A stretch of DNA of 64,000 nucleotides from assembly GCF_000389635.1 (NCBI RefSeq), contig NC_021182.1, positions 3,038,001 to 3,102,000 of the forward strand, written 5' to 3'. Below the pieces are notes generated by a model that was given only the letters and a program-made list of their open reading frames with translations, was not told where the DNA came from and did no database searches. Shown one piece after another: positions 37,675-45,555 of the stretch. The position numbers and the translations under genes were made by a program. The DNA is from Clostridium pasteurianum BC1. Its GTDB lineage: Bacteria > Bacillota > Clostridia > Clostridiales > Clostridiaceae. The stretch's first letter is position 1. The number at the start of each line of letters is the position of its first letter.

Positions 37675-37941
37675 TTGAATAAGGCTTTATTTCTGGATAG
37701 AGATGGAGTTATAAATAACAATAAAAAACCTGTAAATAAACCTAAAGACTTTCAGTTATATGAAGGAGTCAAAGAAGCTTTAAGTAAAGCGCAAAAAAAT
37801 TAGTTTAAAATATTTGTAATAACAAATCAAGGTGGAATTGAACTTGGATATACGACTGTTGAACAACTTAATAAAATTCACGGGAAGATGGCTGAATTAC
37901 TAAGGCCTTATTGTACTATAAGAGAAATAATATATAAATAA
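37675..37941 (+). pseudogene. Truncated HAD phosphatase (GmhB/histidinol-phosphatase-like)
   Basis: From a TTG at 37675, after AGAGGTGA, the frame reads NKALFLDRDGVINNN, the HAD motif I (DxDG), then PKDFQLYEGVKEALSKAQKN, an in-frame TAG at 37801, and FKIFVITNQGGIELGYTTVE (motif II). It ends after about 88 codons of a usual ~180, with no motif III. Intact relatives remove phosphate from heptose-1,7-bisphosphate or histidinol phosphate. The nonsense codon and truncation mark it as dead. A group II intron relic begins 34 bp on. Confidence 0.85.
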
Positions 37942-37974
37942 TTTTTTCTTTTATTTGAGAAAAGATTTTTTTAT

Positions 37975-38130
37975 GTGCGCCCAGGATGGGCGCAATCTAA
38001 CGGGTAAAAGTACCAAGCAAGGGTTGGTACCAGCAAGGGTGTCCATGGGTGACGTGGAATCTGAAGGAAGTTGGTGGCAAAGCTCTGGTCTGACGAACAG
38101 AAACTACATATAAGGCATATTGTAGATTTG
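37975..38130 (+). mobile_element. Group II intron, 5' fragment (domain I)
   Basis: Begins with the intron 5' signature GTGCGCCCAGGATGGGCG and continues with segments typical of bacterial group II intron domain I: AATCTAACGGGTAAAAGT, GTGACGTGGAATCTGAAGG, GGCAAAGCTCTGGTCTGA and ACATATAAGGC. The similarity fades near 38130. No reverse-transcriptase ORF follows, so the centre of the intron is deleted. The matching 3' end is at 38405-38425 plus 40046-40096. Confidence 0.8.
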
Positions 38131-38277
38131 TAATTTAAAATCTCTTCAAAAATAAAGTTTATTTCAAATTTATTTAACCGATAAAAAGAAAAATGGATAA
38201 AAGAATGTAAAGAGAAAATTCAACATTCCTTTATCCAATATTTTTATGTTAGAATATGAAAAGGAGAAGATAACCTA

Positions 38278-38404
38278 GCACGTTACTTCTCCAAATTTGA
38301 TAAGAGAGACTATAAAAAATATAGTTCTCGCAAACACAATATTATAAGAATGAATGTTTTAAGACTTAAATGTAATTCTTGCAAAAGTACTCATGCTATT
38401 CTTC
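38278..38404 (+). pseudogene. Transposase N-terminal remnant with Cys-x2-Cys motif
   Basis: Translates as ARYFSKFDKRDYKKYSSRKH, then LRLKCNSCKSTHAILRR, the zinc-finger-like N-terminus seen in some IS-encoded proteins (DUF6431-like). It is joined directly to a group II intron domain V, and no downstream part remains. Confidence 0.5.
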
Positions 38405-38425
38405 GCCGTGTACCGAACGGTATGC
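38405..38425 (+). mobile_element. Group II intron domain V, left piece
   Basis: GCCGTGTACCGAACGGTATGC is the first part of a domain V hairpin (GCCGTG stem, TACC-GAAC-GGTA tip). The expected A before GCC, part of the catalytic triad, is lost at the junction. The remainder resumes at 40046 after the IS1182-like insertion. Confidence 0.75.
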
Positions 38426-40045
38426 CAGACTGTTTAACAATTAGTTTTTATATTGTTTGTGATAAATTTTTTTTAAACTATAAGTTCTATATTTTTTAAT
38501 TGTAGATATTTATGTCATTTTTCAGTCAATTACCTTATGGATAATTGACTGAATTTCTTAATCAGTAGCGGCACTGTAAGAATATTTATTGCACGTTTTA
38601 AATTATAGGCAACAAAAATAGAGGCGGCCTCAGCATTAACTGATTCCAATCCTTTTCGTAGGAAATATGTATATCCTAATGATCGTTTTATAGTTCCAAA
38701 TGGATGCTCTACAATGCATTGCCTTTTTTTGTATATATCGTTATTGTTGTATGTTACTTCAGCTACTTGATCTAGTAGTTCCTCAAATTCCCAACGTTGA
38801 ATATTTCGTCCTTCTTTTGCTGTAGTACATAAGCTTTTTTTAGAACATTCTTTGCAACTTTTACATTTGTATCTTTTATATCTAATTCCATTTTTTGAGC
38901 TATATTCTGAGAAAACAAGATCATTTCCTTCTGGACAAATGTAAGTATCTGTACTTTTTTCATATTTAAAATTTTCTTTTCTATACCCATTTTGCCCAGT
39001 CGTATTATTAGACTTTGATTTTTTTATATACAAAACAGCTTTTTTATCTAAGCATTTTTTTATTTCTTCAGCATTATAATATCCTGTATCTGCAAGAACT
39101 TTTAATTTTCTTTTTCTCAATAAGGACTTTGCTCTTAAAGTCATATTTGAAAGCTGATTTAAATCATTTATGTCATTTACTACATCGCAGTCTATAATTA
39201 GTTTATTTTTGCTATCAACTGAAGTCTGGACATTGTAACAAACTTCGAATTTTCCGTTATTTTTCATTCCACGGGCATCACCGTCAGTTTTACAAATCTG
39301 TCTAATTTTTTGATCTTTCATTTCCTTTTTTTGTTGTTCATATTCTTCTTTCCTTTTTTTATAGAACTCAATTCTTGATTGCAAATCTACTACATTTGTA
39401 TTAGATATTGTATCATTCAAATTTTCAGCAGCATCATTGGACTCTATTTTCTTTAAATATTCTTCGATTTTTTCTTCTACATACTCAATCTTTTTTTGAG
39501 TACCGATTCAGTTATATAATTATGTTTACTATTTTGAGCCTTTAACTTAGTTCCATCAATGGCTATTAGTTTTCCATCAATCAAGCCCCAACCTTTTAAT
39601 AATAACGTAAATTCTTTAAGTATATTTCTAAAAGCTTTCTTGTTATCCTTAATAAACGCGGAAATAGTTCCATGATCAGGCTTTAATGAATTAAGTAGCC
39701 ACATTACTTCTATATTTCTTTTAGTTTCTCTTTCTAATTTTCTAGAAGACCTAATACCATTCATATATCCATAAATATGCAATTTAAGCAATACTTTACG
39801 ATCATAAGGACATTGACCTTGCTTATTTGAATCATAAATAATAAATCCAAGTTTCTTCAAGTCTAATGAATTTACAAATGCATCGATAACTCTAATTGAA
39901 TTATCATTTTCAATAAAATCATCTAAGGATGTAACCAAATAAGTAGTTTGATTTCTATCAACACCTGTCAAATAAGCCATAATCGACACCTTCTCTTAAT
40001 ATTCTATTTTAATTATACTACTTATTGGCATTGTTAGACAGTCTG
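38426..40045 (-). mobile_element. IS1182-like insertion sequence inside the intron relic
   Basis: A 1620-bp element bounded by inverted repeats CAGACTGTTTAACAATT (38426) and AATTGTT/ACATTGTTAGACAGTCTG-type sequence (to 40045). It is flanked by the 4-bp direct repeat ATGC (38422-38425, 40046-40049). Removing the element and one ATGC restores a proper domain V: GAACGGT-ATGC-ACGGTGG. It carries one transposase gene, split by a frameshift. Confidence 0.88.
38530..39989 (-). pseudogene. IS1182-family transposase, one frameshift
   Basis: The N-terminal frame (39989 to 39477) encodes MSIMAYLTGVDRNQTTYLVT, then CPYDRKVLLKLHIYGYMNGI, RSSRKLERETKRNIEVMWLL and the first catalytic region GKLIAIDGTKLKAQNSKHNY. 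The second frame (to 38530) gives VEEKIEEYLKKIESND, KTDGDARGMKNNGKFEVCYN, VLADTGYYNAEEIKKC and the C-terminal VEHPFGTIKRSLGYTYFLRK. The frames part at an A7 run near 39495. All DDE regions are present across the two frames, so the element was lost only recently, unless slippage on the A-run still gives some product. Confidence 0.88.
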
Positions 40046-40096
40046 ATGCACGGTGGTGTGAGAGTACGGAAAATAATTATTTCCCTCCTACCCGAT
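40046..40096 (+). mobile_element. Group II intron, 3' end (domain V right piece and domain VI)
   Basis: ATGCACGGTGGTGTGAGAGT completes domain V. Domain VI follows, with a short hairpin around AATAATTATT and the usual 3' end CCTCCTACCCGAT. The intron boundary with the 3' exon is placed at about 40096. Confidence 0.75.
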
Positions 40097-40243
40097 TTGC
40101 AATTTCCACAATTTGCTTTACACTAAGTTAACCTGTTGTGCTATATTAATATAATTCCTATAAATACACATTAAGGTTTATTGTTCCATAGGATTATTGC
40201 ATAATATACCTATAGAAATTAAACTTAATTTTTTGTAGTTATA

Positions 40244-40621
40244 TTATCCAAATATTAATTGTTTTATTTTTAATATATCTGCACTTTTTCTTAGAACTTT
40301 ATTTATAAAACAGCATATATTATGAGCTAATATTTTTGTTTCAAGCCTTGCTAAAAGTCCTAAACGTGATTTTGCAAGTACTTTAGCTATATTTAATTGC
40401 TCGGATAGCTGAGAGTTAACTGTTTCAATTAATCTTCTTTTCTTAAATATTTGCTGTCTTAATTGCTTAGGTAATTGTAATTTACTATTGTTTCTTTTCA
40501 TGGATATAAGATTGATATTGCGCTCTTTATTTAAATCTAAGCAAATATCATCACCTATATATTCATTATCACCAAGTACAGTTATACAGTTTACATTATT
40601 TGTTAGATCCCATAATGCTTC
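40244..40621 (-). pseudogene. IS982 transposase, C-terminal part
   Basis: Reads EALWDLTN, VLGDNEYIGDD (second catalytic Asp region), KKRRLIETVNSQLSEQLNIA (catalytic Glu) and LAKSRLGLLARLETKILAHN. It joins in frame, through the codons at the IS21 target site, with the N-terminal part at 43491-44048. Together they give about 311 residues, a full IS982 transposase. Confidence 0.88.
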
Positions 40622-40683
40622 TCTATTGTAGATTGTCAAGTAAATTTGACCCCTTTTTACGTTTAATTTTGACCCCCTAGAGT

Positions 40684-41118
40684 CTAAATTATATTTAGGC
40701 CAAAACCATCATATTTTAATTTTTTAGTATTAATTATTAATTGCTTAGATTCATTATCGATGGTTACATATTTATTTAAAATTAATAATCTATCTTTAAT
40801 AAGATCTTTAACAAGATCATCAAAACTCAAATTGAGATTTGGCCCCGGAAGGGGCTCAACTCCTTTAATTGTAGTTTTCTTATTCTCAAGTTCATCAATA
40901 CTCATAAATTCAGCAGTATCCATGTTATTGTTAGCTCTATGCTTATACAATCTTAAAGACCTATCAAAACAATAATCAGTACTATTAAACATTCTTCTCT
41001 TAAGCTGTTGGAAACTAAGATTATATTTCTCTCTTGCGAGAATTATAGCTGTTTCTTTTCCTTTTTCATTAAATGTATTAACAAATTCACCAAAATCTAT
41101 TGCTATACTATTTTTCAA
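40684..41118 (-). CDS. Third ORF of the IS21 element, unknown function
   Basis: A 144-residue protein encoded 3 bp after istB and inside the element's inverted repeats, so it belongs to the transposon. I do not recognise a family. It has a helical N-terminal half (VNTFNEKGKETAIILAREKY, NLSFQQLKRRMFNS), which could be a small DNA-binding helical unit, and a Pro-Gly segment EPLPGPNLNLS in the middle. IS21 elements normally encode only IstA and IstB, so this is a passenger or accessory gene. The spacing suggests co-translation with istB. Confidence 0.7.
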   Translation of the reverse strand: MKNSIAIDFGEFVNTFNEKGKETAIILAREKYNLSFQQLKRRMFNSTDYCFDRSLRLYKHRANNNMDTAEFMSIDELENKKTTIKGVEPLPGPNLNLSFDDLVKDLIKDRLLILNKYVTIDNESKQLIINTKKLKYDGFGLNII

Positions 41119-41121
41119 AAT

Positions 41122-41877
41122 TTATTCCTCCTGTAAATACCTATTTACTCTATGGCTATCGCCTGTTATACTTATGACGTGGGAATGGTGAAGAAGCCTA
41201 TCTAGTACAGCAGTAGCCGCTAATTCACTAGTGAATATCTCGTCCCATCTTTCAAACGGTAAGTTTGTTGTTACTATTAGAGAGCTTTTTTCGTATCTTT
41301 GGCGGATTAACTGAAAAAATAAACTCTCTTTTTCTTTATCCATTTTTAAATAACCAATATCATCTATTATAAGTAAGTCTATTTTTGATAATTTCTTAAA
41401 TTTTTGTTTTAGATTACCAGAATCTATTGCATTATATAATTCATCAACTAGTTCAATTGCATTGACAAAACGAACAGATTTACCTTTCTCACAGGCTTTA
41501 ATACCTATTGCAATGGATAAATGACTTTTACCAAGGCCGGGAGGCCCAATAAAAACTACATTTTCTTTCTTTTCCATAAAACTTAAAGTAGCCAAATCAA
41601 TAACTTTCGTTTGATTAATATGTTTGGGAAAGTTGAAATGAAAATCTTCGATTGTTTTATATGCATCAAAACAGGCATTTTTAATGTTCCTCATTTTTAG
41701 ACGTTCCATTTTTCCTTGCTCTTCGAGCGCCAAAAGCTTGTACAAGAATTCTCTATAACCAATTTTATTTTCTATGGCATAATTAACTTCTTCGTCATAT
41801 CTATCATATATATCGGGAAGCCTAAACTGTTTTAGCAAGCGCTTTATATTAGTGTTTATATTAGTTTCATCCTTCAT
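41122..41877 (-). CDS. istB: IS21 helper ATPase IstB
   Basis: A 251-residue AAA+ ATPase of the DnaC/IstB family that loads on target DNA and activates IstA. It has Walker A FIGPPGLGKSHL, Walker B DLLIIDDIGYL, a sensor-like IVTTNLPFERWDE, and the C-terminal ATAVLDRLLHHSHVISITG. The start is the ATG at 41877, preceded by GGAAAGGGGCTAAAA, which overlaps the 3' end of istA by 11 bp in another frame, as is common in IS21. Confidence 0.96.
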   Translation of the reverse strand: MKDETNINTNIKRLLKQFRLPDIYDRYDEEVNYAIENKIGYREFLYKLLALEEQGKMERLKMRNIKNACFDAYKTIEDFHFNFPKHINQTKVIDLATLSFMEKKENVVFIGPPGLGKSHLSIAIGIKACEKGKSVRFVNAIELVDELYNAIDSGNLKQKFKKLSKIDLLIIDDIGYLKMDKEKESLFFQLIRQRYEKSSLIVTTNLPFERWDEIFTSELAATAVLDRLLHHSHVISITGDSHRVNRYLQEE

Positions 41878-43375
41878 TTTTAGCCCCTTTCCCATAGTAA
41901 GAAAGATGTCTTATTAAACCTTCTTCATTCATATTAGTATCCTTATTTTTATTAGGTTTAGTAAATATTAATTCTACTCTCTCATGCTCAATTATTAGTT
42001 CTAGATATTTTTCTTTAATTAAAGACTTTATTCCATCTATTTTTAATACGTTACTATCTATACAATGCTTAAGAATGATATCTAAATCAGCTATATCATA
42101 TAGATCTTTCAGTTTTAAAAATTCTCTTGCATGAAAGTGAGGCTGCTTTGTAACCCGTGAAGCCAATTTGTAAAACTCATTACCATGTCTAAATGTTTTT
42201 TCAAATACCCTTCTAATTTCAGGAATAGAACTTGGTACTCTTACTGCAATATCCTTATAATCATCTTTATCTTGAATTTTTCTATTTTTACCCTGAAGTA
42301 TATTCCATTTTTTAACGAGAACTAAATCAAGATCATATATTTCTAGAATATACCCATATACTATTCTTATTTTTACCTGTCTATCCACATATTTGACGGG
42401 AACACTATACTTATTAGTTCCAACCATAACATAAGAGTCCGTACTAACAATCCTTATTTCTAATTCTGTATCAATAACTATTTTCTTATAAAATCCTTTT
42501 AAGCTGCTCTTTTCTTCATTAAACATTTCATCAGGTATTCTTTTAGTAGTTCCATGAATCTTTTTATTCCATGACCTCATAAAATGCTTAATTTCTAAGT
42601 TAAGTTCATACACACTGTTAAAGCTGCTTCCTTTAATGAATTGATTTTCAATGTATTGAAATGGCTTTTCTATCTTACCTTTTGTCCTTGGTCTTAGAGG
42701 CCGGCAGGCATTCGGCTCTGTCCCAAGATATGTGAATAACTTTAAAGCACTGTGGTTAAACTCTACTTCTTCTCCTTTTTTATGACTTATTACTAATGCC
42801 TTTGGATTATCTATAAGAAGTTCCTTAGTTACACCTTCAAGTTCTATAAATAAGTCTTGTATGGCTTCATAAATGGCTACGCCATTAGCGGATAGCGAAC
42901 ATACTGCAGCTTTTTTTCTAGAATAAGATAATATCATGGTAAAACAGTATATTTTAACATTTTCACCAGCTATAACTGTTATGTATTCTCCCCAGTCAAA
43001 TTGTGCTTGATCTCCTGGCGGAGTTTCAAATCTAACAGTAGCTCTTTGACTAATGCTACCTTTTTTTTCATTCAGAGTTTCAAGATACCTATATATTGGA
43101 TTTATAGTTCCATCGTATCCTAATTTACACAATTCATTATAGATTCTTGTACCATTGAAATCATACTGCTTATCTAAAAACCATTCTCTAATAATATCTT
43201 TAAATTTATCAATTTTAGTTACTCTTGGTGATCTTGAATATTTTGGTTCTTCCTCCTTTTTGATTAAACTTTTAACAGTATTTTTTGACATATTAAGTTC
43301 TCTAGCTATTTGCTTTATTGGAACCCCTTTGTTATACATATTTTTCACTGTATGCCAATCTCTCAAGTCTTTCAC
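41867..43375 (-). CDS. istA: IS21 transposase IstA
   Basis: A 502-residue DDE transposase. The N-terminal helix-turn-helix (WHTVKNMYNKGVPIKQIARE, LNMSKNTVKSLIKKEEE) binds the element ends. The RNase H core has the first Asp in QAQFDWGEYI, the second in ELLIDNPKALV and the Glu in the region TKGKIEKPFQYIEN. A C-terminal beta domain (TDSYVMVGTNKYSVPVKYVD) follows. The start is GTG at 43375, with a GGAGG site 15 bp upstream. It is intact and overlaps istB. Confidence 0.95.
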   Translation of the reverse strand: MKDLRDWHTVKNMYNKGVPIKQIARELNMSKNTVKSLIKKEEEPKYSRSPRVTKIDKFKDIIREWFLDKQYDFNGTRIYNELCKLGYDGTINPIYRYLETLNEKKGSISQRATVRFETPPGDQAQFDWGEYITVIAGENVKIYCFTMILSYSRKKAAVCSLSANGVAIYEAIQDLFIELEGVTKELLIDNPKALVISHKKGEEVEFNHSALKLFTYLGTEPNACRPLRPRTKGKIEKPFQYIENQFIKGSSFNSVYELNLEIKHFMRSWNKKIHGTTKRIPDEMFNEEKSSLKGFYKKIVIDTELEIRIVSTDSYVMVGTNKYSVPVKYVDRQVKIRIVYGYILEIYDLDLVLVKKWNILQGKNRKIQDKDDYKDIAVRVPSSIPEIRRVFEKTFRHGNEFYKLASRVTKQPHFHAREFLKLKDLYDIADLDIILKHCIDSNVLKIDGIKSLIKEKYLELIIEHERVELIFTKPNKNKDTNMNEEGLIRHLSYYGKGAKNEG

Positions 43376-43490
43376 CTACACTCTTATGCCTCCTTCATGA
43401 GTTTTTTACCTCTCATAAAGGATATTATTTTAAAGTGAAGGGGTCAATTTTCAGTGTAAAAAGGGGGTCAATTTATATTGTAAATCAACA

Positions 43491-44048
43491 TCTATCATCA
43501 ATATTTGCTGATGTTAATGTAAAATCTGTTATATAACCATCAAAAATAATTAAGGAATGTAACTTAAATCCATAAAAAGTTTCTTTTTTAGAAGCACACT
43601 TGCCGTAGCCTCTATATGTTTTATGAAATCGTGCTCTGCCAAATTTACAAGCATATATAGGCATACTATCTACGATTCTAAAAAAATCGTGATTATATCT
43701 AATAAGTTTTGTGAGATTATGTCTTATTAATTCTATTGTTTTATATAGAGCCCTTCGGGTTCTATTGAACCTAGTTCGGCTGCAGAAGCTTGGAAATAAT
43801 TCTTTTAAATTGTTTTTACAATATCCAACCCAAGCATTCTCCGAATCAATTGACATAAGCTCACCAGCTAATGAAACTGTAATTATTTCACTATCACTCA
43901 TTATTAAATGATCAATGTTTCTTCGATTTTTAATATATGTTGGAGTTACTTCTTGGTAAATATCGTCAACTATAACAAATATGACAGTTATAAAATCTTT
44001 TAAATCTTCTATAATTGTGATAGAATCATTGTTATAAATCTCTAGCAT
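43491..44048 (-). pseudogene. IS982 transposase, N-terminal part
   Basis: From the ATG at 44048 (AAGGGGGAAACATAT upstream) it reads LEIYNNDSITIIEDLKDF, DSEIITVSLAGELMS (first catalytic region), RTRFNRTRRALYKTIELIRH, IVDSMPIYACKFGRARFHKT and GFKLHSLI, then SANIDDR, where the IS21 element cuts in. The C-terminal part is at 40244-40621. Confidence 0.9.
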
Positions 44049-44182
44049 ATATGTTTCCCCCTTCATTGAACTGGTTGTGCTTTTCAATGATAGGTTAACA
44101 CATTATGCTGGAGGTTTTCTATTTGTAAATGTTGCTAGTAATTTAACTAGCACAATAGGTTATATTTAATATAAAAGTAATC

Positions 44183-44209
44183 ACATTATATTGTAAATTT
44201 AATATTATA
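44183..44209 (+). promoter_or_regulatory. Conserved block upstream of surface protein 2
   Basis: AC, 16 bp, AATATTATA, as upstream of surface protein 1. The IS982 right end lies just before it, so any upstream control sites are lost. Confidence 0.35.
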
Positions 44210-44256
44210 TTATTGTAGTTAACTAATTTAAATCATTTTAGAGGAGTGATTATTAA

Positions 44257-44964
44257 TTGAAAGACATAAATAAATTATTAATAGAGATGGATAATTTAAC
44301 AGCTGAACAAATAGCCATTGGATTAAATACAAATGATAAGGATGAATTACTCTCCTTACTGGGATCCGCAAATACACAAGATGACTCAATTTCATGCAAT
44401 AATATTGTTAATTTTGAAAGCACCATAAGTATACCAAATAAAATTGAAGCAACACCAAATGCCCGTGAATTTGTTTTCAAAAGTTTTTTGAATCGTACCA
44501 CAGGTCAACCTATAACGGTACCAGTTACACCACAAAATTGTTCAGGTACAATTCCGATAACTCTATATCCAATAAAAATTGTTGGATTCATTCAGTATAT
44601 TGGAATTGCTAATGTAATTTTTAACAACGGCTTTAATATATCAATAACTGATAATACAACTACTACGCCACTCACTGCTACTCCTTTGTCACCTTCATCA
44701 TTGCCACCAAAAACAAGTTATATATCGCTACAAGACTCCATTGGTGTAGATACAGTTATAGGCTATACAGTAAGTGCAGATAAATACAGTAATCCTATAC
44801 CTTCTAGTGTACTTTCAGTTTCCCTAAATCCATTTACAGTATCAGGACAAAACATTTTATTTAGTGGACATTTTATACTTCCATTAGCAAATGGCTCCAG
44901 TAGTTTAGCTAACGATTTACCTACTCCTTCTCCAGATTTACCTACTCCTTCTCCGCTAGCATAA
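44257..44964 (+). CDS. Putative surface or spore-coat protein, paralogue 2
   Basis: A 235-residue paralogue of the 18699 protein, with the same layout: helical KDINKLLIEMDNLTAEQIAI, beta-rich TGQPITVPVTPQ and LYPIKIVGFIQYIGIANVIF, a Pro/Thr/Ser linker (TTTPLTATPLSPSSLPPKTS) and FTVSGQNILFSGHFILP. It differs by having few cysteines and by ending in a repeated DLPTPSP tail. The TTG start and AGGAGTGATTATTAATTG leader match paralogue 1. The stop is followed by a matching hairpin and then a fragment of the same GT2 gene, so the whole locus is a duplicate. Function unknown; no signal peptide. Confidence 0.65.
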   Translation: MKDINKLLIEMDNLTAEQIAIGLNTNDKDELLSLLGSANTQDDSISCNNIVNFESTISIPNKIEATPNAREFVFKSFLNRTTGQPITVPVTPQNCSGTIPITLYPIKIVGFIQYIGIANVIFNNGFNISITDNTTTTPLTATPLSPSSLPPKTSYISLQDSIGVDTVIGYTVSADKYSNPIPSSVLSVSLNPFTVSGQNILFSGHFILPLANGSSSLANDLPTPSPDLPTPSPLA

Positions 44965-45070
44965 ACTAGCATTGTAAATTTATAAAATCAACACCTCTTA
45001 TATTTAAAATGCATAATCTATGCTTATTTAATAATAAAATATTAATTACTAGTAAATTCAAAACAATTAT

Positions 45071-45094
45071 CAGTCCTTGCCTTTGGCAGGGACC
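45071..45094. terminator. Hairpin after surface protein 2
   Basis: GTCCTTGC / GCAGGGAC with a CTTTG loop, then CTATTTTAT. Counterpart of the hairpin at 19474-19500. Confidence 0.6.
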
Positions 45095-45148
45095 TATTTT
45101 ATACTTTAACTTAAACATTTATGCTAGTCATCTTCGAAAAATGACCAG

Positions 45149-45268
45149 TTAGTATGGTATATTAAATTTTCCAAAAAAGTAATCATCTTCAGATTTTCTT
45201 TCTTTAAAGTATTTACTCCTTTGAACTATTATTAAATTGAACTTATCCTTAACAATTTCTGAAGCTTT
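45149..45268 (-). pseudogene. GT2 C-terminal remnant (duplicate of 19521-20420)
   Basis: Minus-strand translation KASEIVKDKFNLIIVQRSKY, then FKERKSEDDYFFGKFNIPY and stop, aligns with the last ~38 residues of the intact GalNAc-transferase-like enzyme (KFIKKNFHLIMFQRTKYFKK... KKFNIPY). The rest is absent; sequence beyond 45268 is an inverted repeat and an IS3 remnant. Confidence 0.9.
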
Positions 45269-45290
45269 GTGCTGAAACATTTTTCAGCAC
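45269..45290. repeat. Perfect inverted repeat at the GT2/IS3 junction
   Basis: GTGCTGAA / TTCAGCAC around a 6-base loop, exactly where the GT2 homology stops. It could mark the end of a lost mobile element. Confidence 0.5.
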
Positions 45291-45299
45291 TATAAAATG

Positions 45300-45530
45300 C
45301 GAAATGTTATACCAGAAACAATACGCTACGCGTGAAGAAGCACGTCGTGATATATTCTGGTATATAGAAGTTTTTTATAATCGAAAAAGAAAAAATCAAG
45401 CATTAGGCTATATGGTACCATCTCAATTTAGGGATAAATATGAAAACAATAGTAATATTGCCATCCAAAGAGAATACCTAACTCTGAAGTGTCCTCTTTT
45501 TCGGGGAAAGCTCAAAACAAAAAGAGAATG
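45300..45530 (+). pseudogene. IS3-family transposase, C-terminal remnant
   Basis: YQKQYATREEARRDIFWYIE, then VFYNRKRKNQALGYMVPSQF, the typical end of IS3 OrfB (the final catalytic Glu lies upstream and is missing). It is followed by the usual right-end-like CTCTGAAGTGTCCTC. The 5' three quarters of the element is gone. Confidence 0.8.
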
Positions 45531-45555
45531 TAACTTACTACACTCTCTTCTTATT
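45519..45555 (-). terminator. Terminator of zapA
   Basis: On the minus strand AAGAGAGTGTA pairs with TACATTCTCTT, followed by TTTGTTTTG. It overlaps the zapA stop. Confidence 0.75.

Larger units (their letters stand above)
40627..43490 (-). mobile_element. IS21-family insertion sequence, apparently intact
   Basis: A 2864-bp element with ends TGTAGATTGTCAAGTAAATT (from 40627) and, on the other strand, TGTTGATTTACAATATAAAT (from 43490). Each is followed by repeated TTGACCCC blocks, probably IstA binding sites. It is flanked by the 5-bp direct repeat TCTAT (40622-40626, 43491-43495), and excision restores the IS982 reading frame exactly. It carries istA, istB and a third ORF, all intact. Confidence 0.95.
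40131..44160 (-). mobile_element. IS982-family element, split by an IS21 element
   Basis: Terminal inverted repeats ACCTGTTGTGCTA (40131-40143) and TAGCACAATAGGT (44148-44160). Without the inner IS21 element and one copy of its target duplication the length is about 1.16 kb, near the top of the IS982 range. No convincing target duplication flanks the outer ends, so an adjacent rearrangement is likely. Its right end lies 22 bp from the promoter-like block of surface protein 2. Confidence 0.85.

Noticed and set aside
37606-37803. Intact short HAD-like protein
   Set aside because: The frame continues past the TAG at 37801 with the conserved FVITNQGG motif, so the short ORF is a broken piece, and its true start is TTG at 37675.
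39477-39500. Programmed -1 frameshifting on the A7 run in the IS1182-like transposase
   Set aside because: The zero-frame codons do not place a classical A AAA AAG heptamer in register, and IS1182 elements normally use a single ORF. A simple indel is more likely, though slippage on the A-run cannot be excluded.
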